The notes under the pieces are model-generated. The model did no database searches and was not told the DNA's origin. It was given only the letters and a program-made list of their open reading frames with translations. A stretch of DNA of 64,000 bases from an uncultured Bacilli bacterium (lineage in GTDB: Bacteria > Bacillota_I > Bacilli_A > RF39 > UBA660): NCBI GenBank assembly GCA_934085675.1, contig CAKOHH010000004.1, positions 1-64,000 on the forward strand. The letters run 5' to 3'. Of the stretch, positions 34,317-44,387 are shown piece after piece (position 1 is the first letter of the stretch; the number at the start of each line of letters is the position of its first letter). A program made the position numbers and the translations under genes.

Positions 34317-36755
34317 TTATTCTCTTTCTTGATAATTAAAATCTCTAATTTGTTTGTTATCAAAATCAAAATCAACAGTAATATCACCTATTTGGTTATC
34401 TTTATAAGCAAGAAAAACAAGATATATTTTACCATCTTTCATTAAGATATCTCCCATAGTTTGGGATAAATAATAATCTTTAAAAATTTCTTGAAAAAGC
34501 ACTGGTAAATTTTTATATTCTTCTTGAATGCTTTTTAATAAAGAAGAATATTTAGATGAACTTACATCTATATTAGATATAATTCTTGCCAAGATATATT
34601 TAAAGGTATTGTCACTATCTAAAGTCGTATCCTTTTCCTTCTTATATAAATCAATTAAGGCCTCAGCAATTAAAATAGTTTGTTTATCATTTACATTTTT
34701 AATAACTTGCGTTTGAGCCGTAAAAGCATCTAATAAAGAAGTAACTTCTTCTTTTGAATATCCTAATTGAAACCATAATTCTTTAAAATATTCATCACTT
34801 GCAAAATACCATTTAGAAATATTTTCACTACCGAGGATGTATTCTAAAGCTTCTAGAATATGGGGTGCAGGAGCATAGGAATCCATTTCGTTGGTAAAAT
34901 ATTTAGCCGTATAAATTTCAGCCCCAGCTTCGGTGATAAAGTTGGTATTTAAATAAAGTCTTTCACAATCTTTTAAATTAGATGAAGAAACTTTATAATC
35001 ACTAGCACACTTATAAAGATTGTAAGAATATGTGTTTTTATTTATAGAAAAATCAACAAAGTGCATTAGTTCATGATAAAGCGTACCCTTATCTTTTTCA
35101 TGATAATTTATCGTGGTTGTCCCATCAATATATAAAGCAGCCACCCCAGTTGGTAAGTCAGAAGTATAGGATATATTTAATTCTTTTAATTTTTTTAAAA
35201 AAGAAAATTCATCTAAATAATTTTTAGCATCTACAACTACAGAAAAAATATTCATAACTTCTTGTTGGTAAGGTTCTAAAGATTTATTTTTGGTAACTAG
35301 ATAAGCATATTTTGTAAAGAAATCTTCATTATCTTCTATTTTCTTCTCCATATTTTGTAAATTATATGTTGCTATAACCTCTTCTTTGTTTAAAGGTATT
35401 TCTTCTTTTTGATTAATGTCTATTTTATTTCCTTTTTCTATTTTATAAAGATAAGTATGAAATAAAGTTTTCGCGACAAGGAGATTATCATAAAAAATAG
35501 CTTCGTTATAGGAAATATTACTTATTTTCTCACTATTTTGATAAAGGGTTATTGCCCCCGATTGTAAAGAAGTATAGCAAAAAGAATCTTGACATGTTGC
35601 ATAAGAAAACGCATCAGAAATAATATTCAAATTTTTATCTAAAAAATAAGATTTTGCAGTTATCAAATCATAACCTTCATAAAGAGTATCATTTAAAACA
35701 CTAATTTCTATATTTTCCTTAACAAGTTTTCCTTTTTCATCATAAATTTTAATACTATTTTGATCATTTTCTAAAAAATAGCCCATGATATACTGACCAA
35801 CTTTTTGAAAACGGTTGGCATATATCATCTCATCTTTAGTTTTTAAAAAACTTTTTGTTTCTAAAGAACCTACAAAAACATCTTTAAAAGGTTCTTCATA
35901 ATAAAGACTACAACTATCTATTATAAGAGTACCATCCTTATTTACTAATTTTCCACCCTCTTGACAGTCCGTAAAATCCATATAATAATCATTAATATTT
36001 GTATGATTTTGATAAATTTTATTGTTGTAAATATAATAAGTACCATCCTTATTTTTTAATACATTATTTTCACTAATAGTAACATCATCTAAAATGATTT
36101 TTTTAGCTATTGTATTAACGATTTTATAGGTATCATCATATGATAAGGCAAAGTAAGATGGTACACCGGTATAATTTTCAAAGTTAACATAAGAATTAAA
36201 GGATTTAGCCATAACTTCTTTGGTTGTTAAATCAATCATTTCATTTTCTTGATTATTAAAGAAAAGAAGTAAGATATCATTAATGATTGTATAATAAGAA
36301 ATGTCTTTAGCCTGATCATTTGCTAAAGTATAAATTTCTTTTAATTCTTTATTATAAAGGGTATTGTTTATAAAGAAATATTCTTCACTATTTAAATTAG
36401 TTAAATTTTCTTCTCCCTCTAATAAAACTTCACCAGTTAAAGAAAGTATTTTTATATGAGTATTATTTTTAATGGCCAGAAATGTGTTATTTAAAATATG
36501 ATAATCTGTATAATTTTCATTATATTGAAATAATTCTTGATTTTCAAAATTATAAAGTGTTATGCCCTTTTCGTTTTCAAGTAAATAAAAGTTAGGATAA
36601 ACTTTTGCTTCTGGATTATCAAGCGTTATCATAGAAGTGATATTTAAAGTTTCTTCATTAATTTTTTTATTTTTAAATAAATAAAAGCCACCATTTAAAA
36701 GAACTATTCCTATTAAAATGATGGTTAATATTAAAATTACTTTTTTCTTTTTCAC
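34317..36755 (-). CDS. membrane-anchored protein with HExxH metallopeptidase-like domain
   Basis: The 812-aa protein has an N-terminal anchor (KKKKVILILTIILIGIVLLNGG), then about 400 residues of repeated short beta segments (for example NNTLYNKELKEIY, NKDGTYYIYNNKIYQ, LKTKDEMIYANRF) that suggest a beta-propeller. The C-terminal helical domain has YHELMH (HExxH zinc motif, about 568-573) and FITEAGAEIY, whose glutamate could be the third ligand. It is predicted to be a surface gluzincin-like peptidase; substrate unknown. Confidence 0.6.
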   Translation of the reverse strand: MKKKKVILILTIILIGIVLLNGGFYLFKNKKINEETLNITSMITLDNPEAKVYPNFYLLENEKGITLYNFENQELFQYNENYTDYHILNNTFLAIKNNTHIKILSLTGEVLLEGEENLTNLNSEEYFFINNTLYNKELKEIYTLANDQAKDISYYTIINDILLLFFNNQENEMIDLTTKEVMAKSFNSYVNFENYTGVPSYFALSYDDTYKIVNTIAKKIILDDVTISENNVLKNKDGTYYIYNNKIYQNHTNINDYYMDFTDCQEGGKLVNKDGTLIIDSCSLYYEEPFKDVFVGSLETKSFLKTKDEMIYANRFQKVGQYIMGYFLENDQNSIKIYDEKGKLVKENIEISVLNDTLYEGYDLITAKSYFLDKNLNIISDAFSYATCQDSFCYTSLQSGAITLYQNSEKISNISYNEAIFYDNLLVAKTLFHTYLYKIEKGNKIDINQKEEIPLNKEEVIATYNLQNMEKKIEDNEDFFTKYAYLVTKNKSLEPYQQEVMNIFSVVVDAKNYLDEFSFLKKLKELNISYTSDLPTGVAALYIDGTTTINYHEKDKGTLYHELMHFVDFSINKNTYSYNLYKCASDYKVSSSNLKDCERLYLNTNFITEAGAEIYTAKYFTNEMDSYAPAPHILEALEYILGSENISKWYFASDEYFKELWFQLGYSKEEVTSLLDAFTAQTQVIKNVNDKQTILIAEALIDLYKKEKDTTLDSDNTFKYILARIISNIDVSSSKYSSLLKSIQEEYKNLPVLFQEIFKDYYLSQTMGDILMKDGKIYLVFLAYKDNQIGDITVDFDFDNKQIRDFNYQERE

Positions 36756-36927
36756 AATAATTCCTACTCTCTAGGATTATTTTAACATGAATTTTAAGAT
36801 AATGCTTTATTATTTATATAAGGATATAGCCATTAAAATAAATATTATTATAATTAATTTCTAAATATACATATTTAGGCAAAACATAATTGTTGATAAA
36901 CATCAATTTGTTTATTACATTAATAAT

Positions 36928-36993
36928 ATATTATTTGTATGGGGTTCGTGGTATCTCAGACGGTAAGAACTGGTTTATCCAGTTTTTATTTTT
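36928..36993 (+). ncRNA. candidate small RNA
   Basis: TTGATA (36893-36898), a 17-base spacer and TACATT (36916-36921) could start a transcript that ends at the hairpin AACTGG/CCAGTT (36968-36973 with 36979-36984) and a T-rich tract to 36993. No plus-strand gene precedes this terminator. The short open frame here overlaps the methyltransferase gene and is not convincing. Confidence 0.35.
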
Positions 36994-37029
36994 GGAATGA
37001 AAACATATTTTTACACTTCATTTCAACTA

Positions 37030-38226
37030 TTATTTTCTTTTCATTACACAAAGAATTTCTGCATGTTTACTATAAGAAAACATATCGTAAAGTTTTATTG
37101 ACTGAATTTCATAGTATTTAGTAAACTCTTTTAAATCTCTTACTAACGTTAATGGGTTACAAGAAACATATAAAATTTTAGGAATATTAGCGTCAATAAG
37201 TGTCTTTATCACAATAGGTTTTAAGCCACTTCTTGGTGGATCTACTAAAGAAAGTGTAACATTATGTTTTACCTTAGGTAAAATATTTTCTACTTTGCCA
37301 ACATTAAAAGATACGTTTTCAATATGATTTAAACGGGCATTTTCTAAAGCCATTAAAATTGCCTCTTTATTTTCTTCGATACCTATAACACTCTTAGCTT
37401 TTAAAGCCAAAGGAAGAGAAAAGAAACCTACTCCACAGTAAAGATCATATACTTCATCTTTAGGATTTACATAAGTCATGACATCTTTTTTTATCTTTTC
37501 GGAAATATAGGCATTTACTTGAAAGAAGGAATGAAAAGAATAACGATAATAAATATTTCCTCTTTGTTCTTCTAAAATATTGGTCCCATAAACCAGTTTA
37601 TTATTAAGTAAAATACCTTTAATCGAGTGCTTTTTTGTTAATTGTTCTAAAATAGAAATTTTATCTTGGGTTTTAATATTTAAAAGCATATCCCCTTTAC
37701 TGTTTGTTTGAATAACAAGTTCACCATTTTGAAAATGAAACATGGAAAAGTCTTTTAAAAGACTCTCAATAAAAGTACTTAACAAAAAGCAATTTCTAAT
37801 GGGAATGAAACGATGACTTTGTTCTTCATAGTAACCAAACTCTCCTTCTTGGACCTTTAAACTCACTTTATTACGATAACCTAAAACAGGTCTTGAAGGT
37901 TCTATTTCTAAAGAAGAAAAAGAAATATTGTTTTGTTTTAATAAATCACTGATAATTTCTTTTTTATACTTTAGGGAATTTGCATAGGAAAGATGCGAAA
38001 AAGTACAACCACCACAAAGACTACTATAAGGGCAAAAAGAAGGTATTCTTTCCGGACTTTTCTTTATTATTTCATTAAGCCTAGCGACATTATAATGCTT
38101 TTCACACTTTTCTAAACTGATATCAACAACTTCCCCATTTAAAGCTTTAGGAACAAATGTCACCTTACCATCAATATGACAAAGTCCTCTTCCTTCATAA
38201 TCAAATTTTTCAATACATACTTTCAT
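37030..38226 (-). CDS. 23S rRNA (uracil-5-)-methyltransferase, RumA/RlmD family
   Basis: The 398-aa enzyme methylates uracil in 23S rRNA using S-adenosylmethionine. It has an N-terminal TRAM-like part (VCIEKFDYEGRGLC), an iron-sulfur cysteine set in CPYSSLCGGCTF (about 65-76), SAM-binding VYDLYCGVGFFSL, SLVDPPRSGL and the catalytic cysteine in ILYVSCNPLTLVRDL. The specific uridine (747 or 1939) cannot be told. A truncated copy of its first half lies at 38959-39585. Confidence 0.92.
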   Translation of the reverse strand: MKVCIEKFDYEGRGLCHIDGKVTFVPKALNGEVVDISLEKCEKHYNVARLNEIIKKSPERIPSFCPYSSLCGGCTFSHLSYANSLKYKKEIISDLLKQNNISFSSLEIEPSRPVLGYRNKVSLKVQEGEFGYYEEQSHRFIPIRNCFLLSTFIESLLKDFSMFHFQNGELVIQTNSKGDMLLNIKTQDKISILEQLTKKHSIKGILLNNKLVYGTNILEEQRGNIYYRYSFHSFFQVNAYISEKIKKDVMTYVNPKDEVYDLYCGVGFFSLPLALKAKSVIGIEENKEAILMALENARLNHIENVSFNVGKVENILPKVKHNVTLSLVDPPRSGLKPIVIKTLIDANIPKILYVSCNPLTLVRDLKEFTKYYEIQSIKLYDMFSYSKHAEILCVMKRK

Positions 38227-38395
38227 AAGATCATCGCTTTCTTTTTAAAAGAGTATCATATGCTAACTTTTTTTGCAAGAAACGCATAATTTTTGTTAAT
38301 CCTTAGTTAAACTATCACCTATAATTTATCTCTACAATATAAAGATAAGTTTCTTCACCAAAAGAAAATAAATTTTGAAAAATTTCCATATGTAA

Positions 38396-38436
38396 AGAAA
38401 AAAACTGTCGAAATTAATTACATAATTTATCAACAG
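38396..38436 (-). terminator. terminator after the 125-aa gene
   Basis: On the minus strand ACTGTTGA pairs with TCGACAGT (one wobble), extended by TAAATTA/TAATT pairing, before seven Ts. Confidence 0.65.
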
Positions 38437-38451
38437 TCCCTACCTAATATA

Positions 38452-38829
38452 TTATTTATTTTTATGATACTTTATTATATAAGTATTATAAAAATCATGT
38501 TGCGTAACTTTAATTTCAAATTCTAAATCAGAATAGACAGAATTTAAACTTTTTTCTAAATTTTCTAACTCTTTTGTTAAAGATTCATAATCTTTTTTAG
38601 AGCGAAAAGTTGCCACATGAGAACAGCATTCCGATACAAAACAAGATTTTTCAGGAATATCAATCTTGTCCTTTGTAACTAATTCATATTGTTTTTGATT
38701 ATAAAGTGTTTGACAACGATTTCCAAATTCATCCCTAGGATTAATTATAAAATTATAAACCAAGTAAATACTCACTAGCAAAATCAATATAGAAATAATA
38801 ATAGTTCTTTGTTTCCAACCATTTCTCAT
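38452..38829 (-). CDS. small signal-anchored hypothetical protein
   Basis: The 125-aa protein has a basic N-terminus, one membrane helix (about 9-29) and an extracytoplasmic domain with four cysteines (NRCQTL, KSCFVSECCSH, about 38-70) and a helical segment (YESLTKELENLEKSL). It is not recognised. It lies between the complete methyltransferase gene and its truncated copy, with its own AAGGAG site and terminator. Confidence 0.6.
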   Translation of the reverse strand: MRNGWKQRTIIISILILLVSIYLVYNFIINPRDEFGNRCQTLYNQKQYELVTKDKIDIPEKSCFVSECCSHVATFRSKKDYESLTKELENLEKSLNSVYSDLEFEIKVTQHDFYNTYIIKYHKNK

Positions 38830-38958
38830 AAATTTCTCCTTTTCCCAAAAAAACTCTTGTTTTTAACCATCGTTAGCACATCTGCTCATCAATTAATGTT
38901 AATTATAACATAATTTTTTTATTTCATATACTTTTCTTTCTGATTAAATTATATATGA

Positions 38959-39585
38959 TTAAAAATGTTTCAATAAAGATCTTTGTAATGGTTTAGTAAA
39001 TTCTTCTAAAATAGAAATTTTATCTTGGGTTTTAATATTTAAAAGCATCTCCCCTTTACTATTTGTTTGTATAATAAGTTCGCCATTTTGAAAATGAAAC
39101 ATAGAAAAATCTTTTAAAAGACTTTCAATAAAAGGACTTAACAAATAACAATTTTTAATAGGAATGAAACGATGACTTTGTTCTTCGTAGTAGCCAAACT
39201 CTTTTTCTTCTACTTTTAAACTTACTTTATTACGATATCCTAAAACAGGTCTTGAAGGAATAATTTCTAAAGAAGAAAAAGAAATATTGTTTTGTTTTAA
39301 TAAATCACTGATAATTTCTTTTTTGTACTTTAGGGAATTTTCATAGGAAAGATGAGAAAAAGCACAGCCACCACAAAGACTACTATAAGGGCAAAAAGAA
39401 GGTATTCTTTCTGGACTTTTCTCTATTATTTCATTAAGTTTAGCTACGTTATAATGCTTTTCACTCTTTTCTAAACTGATATCAACAACTTCGCCTTTTA
39501 AAGCCTTAGGTACAAAAGTTACTTTACCATCAATATGGCAAAGTCCTCTCCCTTCATAATCAAATTTTTCAATACGTACTTTCAT
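38959..39585 (-). pseudogene. truncated duplicate of the RumA-type methyltransferase
   Basis: The first about 198 residues match the gene at 37030-38226 with about 90% identity, including CPYSSLCGGC. The copy then diverges (FTKPLQRSLLKHF) and stops, lacking the SAM-binding and catalytic domain. The upstream flank of about 70 bp is duplicated as well. It is a recent tandem duplication with loss of the 3' half; the product cannot be a methyltransferase. Confidence 0.85.
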
Positions 39586-39688
39586 AAAATCATCGCTTTC
39601 TTTTTAAGAAGAGTATCATATGCCAACTTTTTTTTCAAGAAACGCATAAATTTTTTTCCTTTGTTTCATATTAAAAATGGTGATATCA

Positions 39689-41125
39689 ATGCAAAATATA
39701 ATTTTAAGGCAAATAGAAAAACAATTTGAAAACAATACTGATTTTGTCATTAAAAAAATCAAGATAAACTACCGAACAACTTTATACGTTTTATATTTAG
39801 AAAGTGTCACTGGTAGTGATAAAGTTAATGATTATATTTTAAAAAACATTACTCTTTTAACAGCCTTAAAAAAGAAATCATTTAAGGATATTCAAAGTTT
39901 AATTCCGGCACCTCATACTTTAATTTTAAATAAAATAGATGAAATCGAATTTTATATAACAAATGGCTTTACTATTGTTATTAAAGGTAGTGAGATTTTA
40001 GCTTTAGAAACCAAAGCAGATATTACAAGAGGAATACCGGAGGCTAAAACAGAACAGGACGTATTTGGACCTAAAGATGCTTTTACAGAAAATATTCAAA
40101 TTAATTTAGGTCTTGTTAAAAGAAGAATTAAATCTAGCACCTTGAAAGACTTAAATGTTGTCATAGGTAGAAAAACTAATACAACTTTAAATATTTTATA
40201 TTTTAATGATATTGTTAAAAAAGATAGTCTTGATAAAATTTATAAAAAACTTAAAAAGATAGATATTGATGGTATTATTGATTCAGGTGTTATTGCCGAA
40301 TATTTAGAAGAAGAAAACAAGACCCATTTTCCAACAGTTATTAAAACAGAAAGACCTGATTATGTATCTAGTGCTTTAATGGCCGGAAAAATAGTTATTT
40401 TAATAGATACATCCCCTTTTGCCCTTATATTGCCAGCTTTTTTTGGTGATTTTATTAATCCTGTCAGTGATGATTATCGTAAAACAAATAATATTAATTT
40501 TTTAAAAGTATTACGTTTTATGTGCTTTTTTATAACAATGATGGCACCTGGTCTTTACATTGCCCTTATTAATTATAATCCTGAAACTATTCCCTCTTCT
40601 TTACTTATTAACTTTTCGGCTCAACGAAATAATGTACCTTTTCCTACTTTGGTAGAAGCTATTTTAATGCTTTTTATTTATGAAATCTTAAGAGAAAGTG
40701 ATCTTCGTTTTCCTAACACTTACGGAAGTGCTATTTCCATACTTGGGGCTTTAATACTTGGTGAAGCAGCCGTATCAGCCGGTTTTGTTAGTCCAATTAT
40801 GATTATCGTCATTGCCTTTACCTTTATTACAAGTTTAATATTTACGGAAACAGAACTTGTTGATGCCGCGCGTTATTTTAGAATTATTTTTCTTTTTGCC
40901 GCGGCCTTGTATGGCCTTTATGGCATCGTTTTAGCTTTTATCTATTTTCTCATTCATGTTATTGAAATTAAAACATTAGATGAACCTTATTTTTATCCTC
41001 TAGCCCCTTTTGATTTCAAATATTTAATGCAAGGTCTTCTTAAAAACAATTTTTCTAAAAACACGGAAAGAAGCCCTTTACTTACCGAACAAAACTTTAC
41101 GAAACAAAGGAGGATTGACAAATGA
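39689..41125 (+). CDS. gerAA: spore germination protein, GerA family subunit A
   Basis: The 478-aa inner-membrane protein has a soluble N-terminal half and the conserved PDYVSSALMAGKIVILIDTSPFALILPAFF region (about 230-260), then about five helices with RESDLRFPNTYGSAISILGALILGEAAVSAG. It forms the germinant-sensing channel with the B and C subunits in the spore membrane. The ATG at 39689 is chosen because GGTGAT lies just upstream; the ATG at 39677 would place that site within the gene. Its stop overlaps the next ATG (ATGA). Confidence 0.95.
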   Translation: MQNIILRQIEKQFENNTDFVIKKIKINYRTTLYVLYLESVTGSDKVNDYILKNITLLTALKKKSFKDIQSLIPAPHTLILNKIDEIEFYITNGFTIVIKGSEILALETKADITRGIPEAKTEQDVFGPKDAFTENIQINLGLVKRRIKSSTLKDLNVVIGRKTNTTLNILYFNDIVKKDSLDKIYKKLKKIDIDGIIDSGVIAEYLEEENKTHFPTVIKTERPDYVSSALMAGKIVILIDTSPFALILPAFFGDFINPVSDDYRKTNNINFLKVLRFMCFFITMMAPGLYIALINYNPETIPSSLLINFSAQRNNVPFPTLVEAILMLFIYEILRESDLRFPNTYGSAISILGALILGEAAVSAGFVSPIMIIVIAFTFITSLIFTETELVDAARYFRIIFLFAAALYGLYGIVLAFIYFLIHVIEIKTLDEPYFYPLAPFDFKYLMQGLLKNNFSKNTERSPLLTEQNFTKQRRIDK

Positions 41126-42198
41126 AAAAATTGCTTTTTATTCTTCTTATTCCTCTTTTTTTAGGAGGTTGTTATGACTATCAAGAATTAAATGATTTAG
41201 CCATTATTTCAGGGATTGCCATTGATTATGAAGATGATTATGAGGTTACTTTTGAAGTTTTGGAATGTCAAAAAGAAAGCGATGAAAAAGCATCTTATGT
41301 AAAAGCAACTGGTAAAACAATTTCTGAAGCCTTCGCCAATGCTGATTTAAAAATTCATAAAGAAGGCTATTTTGCCCATGTTAAAGTGATTTTATTTAGT
41401 GAAGAAATCGCTAAAAACTATATGCAAGATGTGACTGACTACATTTTAAGGGAACCTAATATTCGCAAAATTTTTTACCCTCTTATCGTTTTAGACGGAA
41501 AAGCATCTTCAATACTTGAAAATAATAATGAAGCATCTCCAGTGACATCTGTGGCTCTAGAAAAAGCCCTTACTAATAATCGTTCTACTCCCAAAATAGC
41601 AATTACCATGGATTTTGAAACTTTGATGAATAACTTTGTTGACTCTAAAAAAGATGCTTATTTAAATACAATAAAAAAAGATGAAACAACAACTTTTGCT
41701 CTTTCCGGAATGGCCTTATTTAAGGGTTATCAAATGGTTGGACAATTAAATGAACAAGAAACTTCTTTATTTAATTTGCTTAAAAATACAAGTGATAATA
41801 CGTTTATTAAAATGGCCTGTCCTTTTAAAGAAGATAAAACTATTGCCATTGATTTATATCATAATCGCGATACAGATATAAAAGTAAAAGAAGATAATAT
41901 TGTTATTGATTCTTCTTTAAAAGGAAGTATTGTTGAAGATAATTGTGAAATAGATTTTCGTACTTCTTCTAGTTATGAAGAGTTGAGCCATTCTTTTAGT
42001 GAAGAAATCAAAAAGGAAATAGATCATTTAATTAAAAAAATTCAAAACCTCCAAAGTGATGTGTTAGAATTTCAAAATATTTATTATCAAAAAGAAAGGA
42101 AAGAATTAACAAATTGGTATTTAAAAGATACGTTAGTTAATATCAATTTAGATATCAATAAAAATGGGTTAATTTTTGAGGTGAATCCAAATGAATGA
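41122..42198 (+). CDS. gerAC: spore germination lipoprotein, GerAC family
   Basis: The 358-aa lipoprotein has a signal peptide with lipobox LFLGGC (cysteine about 17) and the family opening YDYQELNDLAIISGIAIDYE, then GKTISEAFANADLKIHKEGYFAHVKVI, and a C-terminal domain. It would sit on the outer face of the spore inner membrane. It overlaps gerAA by 4 bp and gerAB by 8 bp. Order A-C-B is seen. Confidence 0.93.
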   Translation: MKKLLFILLIPLFLGGCYDYQELNDLAIISGIAIDYEDDYEVTFEVLECQKESDEKASYVKATGKTISEAFANADLKIHKEGYFAHVKVILFSEEIAKNYMQDVTDYILREPNIRKIFYPLIVLDGKASSILENNNEASPVTSVALEKALTNNRSTPKIAITMDFETLMNNFVDSKKDAYLNTIKKDETTTFALSGMALFKGYQMVGQLNEQETSLFNLLKNTSDNTFIKMACPFKEDKTIAIDLYHNRDTDIKVKEDNIVIDSSLKGSIVEDNCEIDFRTSSSYEELSHSFSEEIKKEIDHLIKKIQNLQSDVLEFQNIYYQKERKELTNWYLKDTLVNINLDINKNGLIFEVNPNE

Positions 42199-43204
42199 AC
42201 GTAAAATATTTGTTTTATCTTACTTTTTAGGGCGGGTTTTTTTCTTAGGTTTTGGCTTTTCTTATCTTTTAAAACTAACTGGTAAAGATACTTATATATG
42301 CGCTATTTTAGGAACTATTTTCGGTGCTGGTATTATCTATCTTTATGGGAAACTCAAAGAAAAGATTAATCTTATTCCTCTAAAAAAAGATAATAGTCTT
42401 TGGAAATATATACTTTTAGTTATCTTTTTTCTTTTTAATATTTTAATTTATACTCAAATAGCCTTTATTTTCCAAACGTTTGCTGATTCTTTTTTCCTAC
42501 TTAAATCGCCTATATATTTTATTTCATTTCCCATTCCTTTTTTGGTCTTTCGAGCTTGTAAAAAAGGGTTAACTACGATTGCTAAAGTTGGCGAAATTTT
42601 AATGCCTATTTCTTTCATTTTATTTATTTTTGCAGGTCTTGGTTTAATAAAGTACTTTAAAATAGAATCTTTTTTACCTGTTTTAACAACGAATACTCCT
42701 TCTTTACTTAAAGGTACTTTGTATTATACTTGTTATAGTACAGCCCCTTTTTTACTTTTACTTAATATGGAAGCAAAAAAAAACAAATACGTTTTAAAAT
42801 ATTTGTTTTCATCTTTAACAGTCATTATGATGTCTCTTTTTATCATCGGCGTTTTAGGGCCAAATCTTATTAAAATTTATCGTTATCCTGAATATATGAC
42901 TTTAAAGAAAATTAAACTGTTTAATTTTATTGAAAAAGTAGAAAATATTATTTCAGTTACGTGGTTGTTTGATTTATTTATGACGTTATCTATTGCTGGC
43001 AATAATTTAAAGGAATGCTTACCAAAAAAAGGTTTAAAAATTACTTTCCCTATTTTACTTTTTCTTCTTTATCTTGTTACATTACTTTGTGGCATTTATT
43101 ATCCCAAAGAATTAGTTTTATATGAGATTTTACCAATACTATTAGGTATATTTGAACTGGTTAGCTTAATACTATTATTCATTTATAGTAAAGAGAAAAA
43201 CTAA
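42191..43204 (+). CDS. gerAB: spore germination permease, GerAB family
   Basis: The 337-aa protein has about ten membrane helices, in the APC-like fold of GerAB subunits (endospore germination permease). It recognises small germinants such as amino acids. Visible: YFLGRVFFLGFGFSYLLKLTGKD at the N-terminus and a KVGEILMPISFILFIFAGL segment. GAGGTG at the end of gerAC acts as its ribosome-binding site. It is the last gene of the operon. Confidence 0.9.
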   Translation: MNERKIFVLSYFLGRVFFLGFGFSYLLKLTGKDTYICAILGTIFGAGIIYLYGKLKEKINLIPLKKDNSLWKYILLVIFFLFNILIYTQIAFIFQTFADSFFLLKSPIYFISFPIPFLVFRACKKGLTTIAKVGEILMPISFILFIFAGLGLIKYFKIESFLPVLTTNTPSLLKGTLYYTCYSTAPFLLLLNMEAKKNKYVLKYLFSSLTVIMMSLFIIGVLGPNLIKIYRYPEYMTLKKIKLFNFIEKVENIISVTWLFDLFMTLSIAGNNLKECLPKKGLKITFPILLFLLYLVTLLCGIYYPKELVLYEILPILLGIFELVSLILLFIYSKEKN

Positions 43205-43212
43205 AGTATTCA

Positions 43213-43764
43213 TTAAGTCGGTATTTTGTAATGGGAAAAATAATAAAAGCAATCTTTTTGTTCACATGTTGTACCATCTTTTTTGTGCTTATACTCCACC
43301 ACAAAATAAAAAATATTATTCTCATCATCATCTAAAGTATTTAAATAACTCATTAAATTCTTGTCGGAACAAATTGTCGTATATTTTCCCTTTGGACAAG
43401 TTATTATCTCAGAAACTTTAGAAGGAATTAAGTAAATGGCTTCAACATGAAGTTCAGACCACATATTTCCAAAAAATTTCCCTTCCTTTTGATAATCTGG
43501 AAAAAGATTGGCTTGACTACGATAAATGATTTCATAGTTACTTTTTCCTTCCTTTAAATTATCTACTAAATCACTTAATTTAAAACTTTCTAAGTAACGA
43601 TATAAATAATACGTCTCATAAATTTTGGGAGGATCATCATATCTTAATCTTCTTGTTTCTCTATTATTTGTCGCAACAAATAATGTATATAAAACCATTA
43701 AAGAAGTAATTAAAAAGCCTGTTACAACAATGGTTTCAATAAAGACAAAACCGTTTTTTTTCAT
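43213..43764 (-). CDS. pseudopilin-like protein at the end of the Tad operon
   Basis: The 183-aa protein starts KKNGFVFIETIVVTGFLITSLMVLYTLF, a type IV/II pilin-like leader with FxFIET in place of FTLIE, followed by a soluble domain with four C-terminal cysteines (TCPKGKYTTIC, CEQKDCFYY). It is likely a minor pseudopilin. It is the last of nine co-directional genes. Confidence 0.65.
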   Translation of the reverse strand: MKKNGFVFIETIVVTGFLITSLMVLYTLFVATNNRETRRLRYDDPPKIYETYYLYRYLESFKLSDLVDNLKEGKSNYEIIYRSQANLFPDYQKEGKFFGNMWSELHVEAIYLIPSKVSEIITCPKGKYTTICSDKNLMSYLNTLDDDENNIFYFVVEYKHKKDGTTCEQKDCFYYFSHYKIPT

Positions 43765-43775
43765 GACTTACCTCC

Positions 43776-44384
43776 TTATTTTTTAACTAAAAAGAAAAAT
43801 TCTAAATCATCAATGGCATTATCACTAGCCCCGGTTGAAACCGGAATGATAATATGATAATATTTAAAATCAGGTTCAACAGCATAATCTTCATTTTTAG
43901 GACATGAATTATCAACACAGTTAAAATCAGGTTTGCCATCGCCATTAATATCAACTGGTTCATAAATTTTACTTTCGGCAGAAAAATTAATTTTTATATT
44001 AGCAAGATCAAACACTTCTTCATCATTATCTTTACTTAAAGAAAAGCTTTCTTTTTCCCCTGCGGCATTTTTATAAGTTATTTTTTTACTTTCAACTTCC
44101 AGGTTCACTTTGCCGTAAGTACCGTCTCCTGTTTGAAAATTTAAAGTTATTTTATTTGCATCTACATTTACTTGACTAACATCCGTAATGTTATTATTTA
44201 AAATATCTTCTTCGACATCTTTAATAATTGTTGCCCTACTAACTAGAAAATCTTTTGCGTAAGATGTATGTTTAGATTCATATTGAATATCATTTAAAAG
44301 ACTAAATAAAAATAACATGACGACTGAAATAAGGGCAATGCTGATAACAATTTCCAAAAGTGTCATGCCCTTTTTATTTAACAT
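43776..44384 (-). CDS. type II pseudopilin with prepilin leader
   Basis: The 202-aa protein has a class III prepilin leader KKGMTLLEIVISIALISVVMLFLFSLL; cleavage would occur after the glycine and glutamate +5 is present. The soluble part ends with a possible calcium-type loop DINGDGKPDFNC. Such leaders need a prepilin peptidase, and none lies in this window. It is probably a minor pilin of the Tad system. Confidence 0.75.
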   Translation of the reverse strand: MLNKKGMTLLEIVISIALISVVMLFLFSLLNDIQYESKHTSYAKDFLVSRATIIKDVEEDILNNNITDVSQVNVDANKITLNFQTGDGTYGKVNLEVESKKITYKNAAGEKESFSLSKDNDEEVFDLANIKINFSAESKIYEPVDINGDGKPDFNCVDNSCPKNEDYAVEPDFKYYHIIIPVSTGASDNAIDDLEFFFLVKK

Positions 44385-44387
44385 TAT

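Noticed and set aside
36939..37121. 60-codon plus-strand frame starting MGFVVSQTV
   Set aside because: It runs through a hairpin terminator and into the antisense of the methyltransferase gene; it has no ribosome-binding site.
38959..39585. functional second methyltransferase
   Set aside because: The SAM-binding and catalytic cysteine domain is absent.
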